A stretch of DNA of 64,000 nucleotides from positions 12,711,501 to 12,775,500 of the forward strand of contig JAFFSR010000244.1 of NCBI GenBank assembly GCA_017163975.1, given 5' to 3'. The number at the start of each line of letters is the position of its first letter. Within the stretch, counting starts at the first letter, position 1. The position numbers and the translations under genes were made by a program. The notes beneath the pieces were generated by a model. The model made no database searches, was not told where the DNA came from, and saw only the letters and a list, made by a program, of their open reading frames with translations. The DNA comes from Anastatus disparis (Eukaryota; Arthropoda; Insecta; Hymenoptera; Eupelmidae). This document shows positions 61,071 to 64,000 of this stretch, piece by piece.

Positions 61071-61620
61071 CATGACGTGATCTCTAACAATCCTTACATC
61101 TACTCCATCTACAAACGTCTTACATCCCAAGATGTAACAATGTCCGAAACGTTTCCAGTAGGTCCTTCTCTCTCTCTCTCTCTTTCTCTCGATATTAAAC
61201 TTAATTTGAATTTCATAGCACTTTAACGATCTTAATTAGAAAGCCCTTGAGAGGAGGTCTTAGATAGCAAGCTTTATCCCATAACAGGGTTTATCCCTTG
61301 ACGGTTCTGTTTATTCTCGTATTAGTTATCCCTCTCCTTTTCCCTCTATTCCCTTATAAGAACTAATCGTTAAAGGGTCAGTGATATAGGAGCTTCTTAC
61401 TTTCTTATATGTGTGTTAGCTTGATTACTTTATGTCGATTTACGAAGATTAATGTGTTTGATTTTTCATGGGATATAGAAATAAAAAAGAACCAAGAAAA
61501 TGATGACTGGACGTTGCGTTGAAAGTTCATGATATGAGATCTGAAATGGTAAAAGGAATTTGAAATGGTGTCAGTGACCTGTTTATATTTATACCCAAGC
61601 TCAATATTTGAATTTCATTT
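61071..61620. promoter_or_regulatory. Island with (TC)n and CCCTT motifs
   Basis: TC repeat at 61167-61183, GAGAGGAGGTCTTAG near 61250, repeated ATCCC/CCCTT motifs (61278-61352) and AAAGGGTCAGTG near 61373. No frame. Candidate regulatory element. Confidence 0.22.
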
Positions 61621-62030
61621 TTTCTTTTTTCCTGTGAGGTGATAAAATATTAAAAGAAATAATTTTCAACTTAATTATTTATTTAAAATTTTTCAGTATT
61701 CTCAAGTCTAAAAAACTTAGAATTAATAAATGAATAAGTGTATGAAAAATTTGCAAAAATTAGCTAAAAACAAACATATTGTATTAATATAAAATCAACA
61801 AATATAACATTTAAATTTAATTATTTATTAAAATACCAAAAGTACTTAGCTTGAACTTGCAGAAAACCAAAACTAAAATAGAATTTTTTTACTTCGGGAA
61901 TATTCAACAATCACAACTTGAACGTACTATCAACAATAAAATAACAACTATTATAATATTTAATTAATATATTGAGCAACATAAATCTGAAAATATAAGC
62001 TACTATTGTCGAAAACAATTTGAACATAAC
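61621..62030. other. AT-rich spacer
   Basis: No features. Confidence 0.4.
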
Positions 62031-62370
62031 AAGCTAATTAGATGCAGCATGTCTAATAAGGGAAGAGGATCACCTATACTCACTGTTTAATCTAAGCGAC
62101 GATGTTAAACCTGGTTATATAGATCAGACGCATGAATCTTAAAGGTACGAGGGGTAGGTTAAAAGGAAGACGAAGGGATAGGTCCAATAAGCCTTGGGCA
62201 TGCCAAAGCGCCTTACAAGAGGCTGTTCAAGCGTAAAGGGGTCGTAATAAACGGCGGTTTATAGGGCCAAGCGCGCATGTAGCCACGATTAAATTAGCCT
62301 TGGAGAGAAAACGAGAGAAACCAGAAATCAGTTTAGAACATGAGTGGGTCAAGTTTGTCTTGAGCTTTTC
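62031..62370. promoter_or_regulatory. Non-repetitive GC-richer island
   Basis: Unlike most islands it has almost no simple repeats. It holds TAGGTTAAAAGG near 62154, GCCTTGGGCATGCCAAAGCG near 62191 and GGCCAAGCGCGCATG near 62264. Even complexity without an open frame makes a conserved non-coding element the most natural reading, but conservation cannot be tested here. Confidence 0.27.
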
Positions 62371-63840
62371 TTAAGAAAATTGATTTTTTCATTAGATGCA
62401 CTTTTAGTTAGAAATTTTCTTTTTATGATATTTCATTAATTTTATTTTTAATATATTAAAAAACAATCAAAATTATTCACTTTTAGTAATCAATAAAAAA
62501 AATTTTCACATAAATTCCATTGACATATACACTATAAGTGAATACATTATTACAAAAAATAATGTCAAACCAACATTAACTTTAAATCAAATCAATATTA
62601 AAAGAGTATAACATCAATACTGTATTAAAATCGTATTAGTATTTAAGAAGAAAAGTAAATAAATAATGATTATTCATCATGCCTTCTAGACAAAAAATTA
62701 ATCAATCATATTTTCTTTTTGAAATTTTGTGATATCAATCGAGAATTTTTCAAAATAAATGAATTGAATTAAAATGGATAATTTTTAATTTTGTAAATAA
62801 GGTTTTAATTTATTGTATGTATTTATTTATTTAATCAAAGAATAATAAACTTAAGAGTTAAGAAAAGTTAAACTTTTTTCAACAAGAATAAATTTTAAAA
62901 TCATCACAAAATTAAAATTATTTTAAAAATTGTTCTTTAACGAGATACAAGTTGAAAATGAAAAAATTAACATATCCCATAATTGTGCAAAAAATATTAA
63001 ACTTTATAAACATCAATGATAATTTGTATAAGTTTTCTCGACATTAAAACGGCTTACATCATTTGATTTATTTACGAATGACACTATATAAGTTTACACT
63101 CTTGACATTAAAATCCAAGGACTTTTAATGAGAAATAGTCAAAAGTTTGTATGTTAGATATTCAACGGCCGCACATATATAATATAACCCCGGAGAATAA
63201 TTCGCCTTCCAAGACAATGATTTCCTGCTCAAGCTAAGGCATCGTAAAAGTCGATGAATCTGCAAATGAAACAATGTCGTTTTAGGTATTATATATGAAA
63301 TTAAAATTTTAAGAATATATTTTAAGTATAATATTTAATTATTAATTTTTTGATTTACTGCAATAAAAGTCTATTGATCATGACTATTAAAAATCTTTGA
63401 AACAAAGATTTTTAATATTAATAAATTTTTAATATTTTTAATAATGTTGGATATATTGTTTAAAAAAGTTCACAAGATTGAAAAACGTTTAATAATGATT
63501 TATTTTGATACTTTTTCTTAAATAAATTTTGATGAAAATGAACAGTTTTGAAAGCTGAAAAAATAATTAATCCTAAAGAGTTAAAAATATTTTTAACTAA
63601 CAATTATTTCATAAAATTTCAAATATTTTATGGATTGAATAAATTTTTTAAGTAATGATAAATGCATATGCAATGTACTATATGCATTGAATCACAAAAA
63701 TATTTAATTAATATAAAATTGACATAAAATGTATTTTGATCTAAAAAAATAACAATATGTGTTAAAAATTATCTTGAAATATTCTATCAATATGCTAAAG
63801 TTTTTTATCAATTCTTATTATTCGAATATATATTTGAATT
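62371..63840. other. AT-rich spacer
   Basis: AT-rich; one mild patch at 63160-63260 with GGCCGCACATATATAATATA near 63166. No genes or repeat ends. Confidence 0.4.
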
Positions 63841-64000
63841 TTATTGGATGTAACCCGTAATACTAGAAAAGCTTTTCTACAGCAAGTACATGCGGGCGTT
63901 CTATTATGCAATTAATACTGGAGAAACGTTGCTCGGTATTCTATAAAAGGGAGCAAAGGAAGAGAAAAGGGAGGGAGGGAGGGGAGGTTAAAGGTAGTAT
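63841..64000. other. Purine-rich island running off the window
   Basis: Mixed composition followed by a purine-rich end with GGGAGGGAGGGAGGGGAGG at 63969-63987. The G-runs could form a G-quadruplex on the plus strand. The feature continues past the window edge. Confidence 0.35.

Noticed and set aside
1..64000. CRISPR arrays, rRNA genes, known insect microRNAs, viral or polydnavirus genes
   Set aside because: I looked for regularly spaced repeats, rRNA-like blocks, several well-known microRNA mature sequences (such as let-7, miR-1, miR-9, miR-124, bantam) and recognisable viral proteins by eye and found none. A tool search could still find diverged cases.

Overview
The window looks like nuclear DNA from an arthropod, most likely an insect and perhaps a hymenopteran. 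It is about three quarters A+T by eye. It holds dispersed tRNA-derived SINEs, short non-autonomous DNA transposons with terminal inverted repeats, many (CT)n/(GA)n and (TA)n microsatellites, and small GC/CpG-richer islands in AT-rich spacer. No ribosome binding sites, operons or dense reading frames suggest a bacterium or virus. The species cannot be named from the sequence.

I can support no protein-coding gene. Open frames are short (longest 119 codons), low in complexity, often lack an ATG, and carry no domain I recognise. Several are read out of SINEs, microsatellites or poly(A/T). The window is best read as intergenic or long-intron DNA, a gene desert.

What it holds is mainly repeats. 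One tRNA-derived SINE family has nine copies: + strand at 0.47, 14.95, 33.43 and 40.90 kb; - strand at 13.97, 33.71, 42.36, 46.32 and 60.69 kb (the last truncated). Two copies have visible target-site duplications, two share a subfamily, and one pair lies tail-to-tail. Four non-autonomous inverted-repeat elements follow: a TA-flanked MITE of 422 bp at 34.42-34.84 kb, a piggyBac-type MITE of exactly 300 bp in TTAA at 49.6 kb, a 1.05 kb element with CCCTGGTAG ends at 53.65-54.69 kb, and a nested fold-back element built from a TGTAAATAAC-like repeat at 55.6-56.4 kb. A 25-bp minisatellite lies at 7.73 kb and a 125-bp tandem duplication at 46.5 kb.

Between the repeats, islands of roughly 200-900 bp recur every 1-2 kb. 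They combine GA/CT tracts, TATA-like runs and CpGs. They are candidate cis-regulatory or promoter islands only. The strongest promoter-like site is a TATATAAA box at 26.61 kb just upstream of the most CpG-dense stretch; the most structured GC-rich segment is at 22.9-23.1 kb. The rest is AT-rich spacer in which I see nothing specific.
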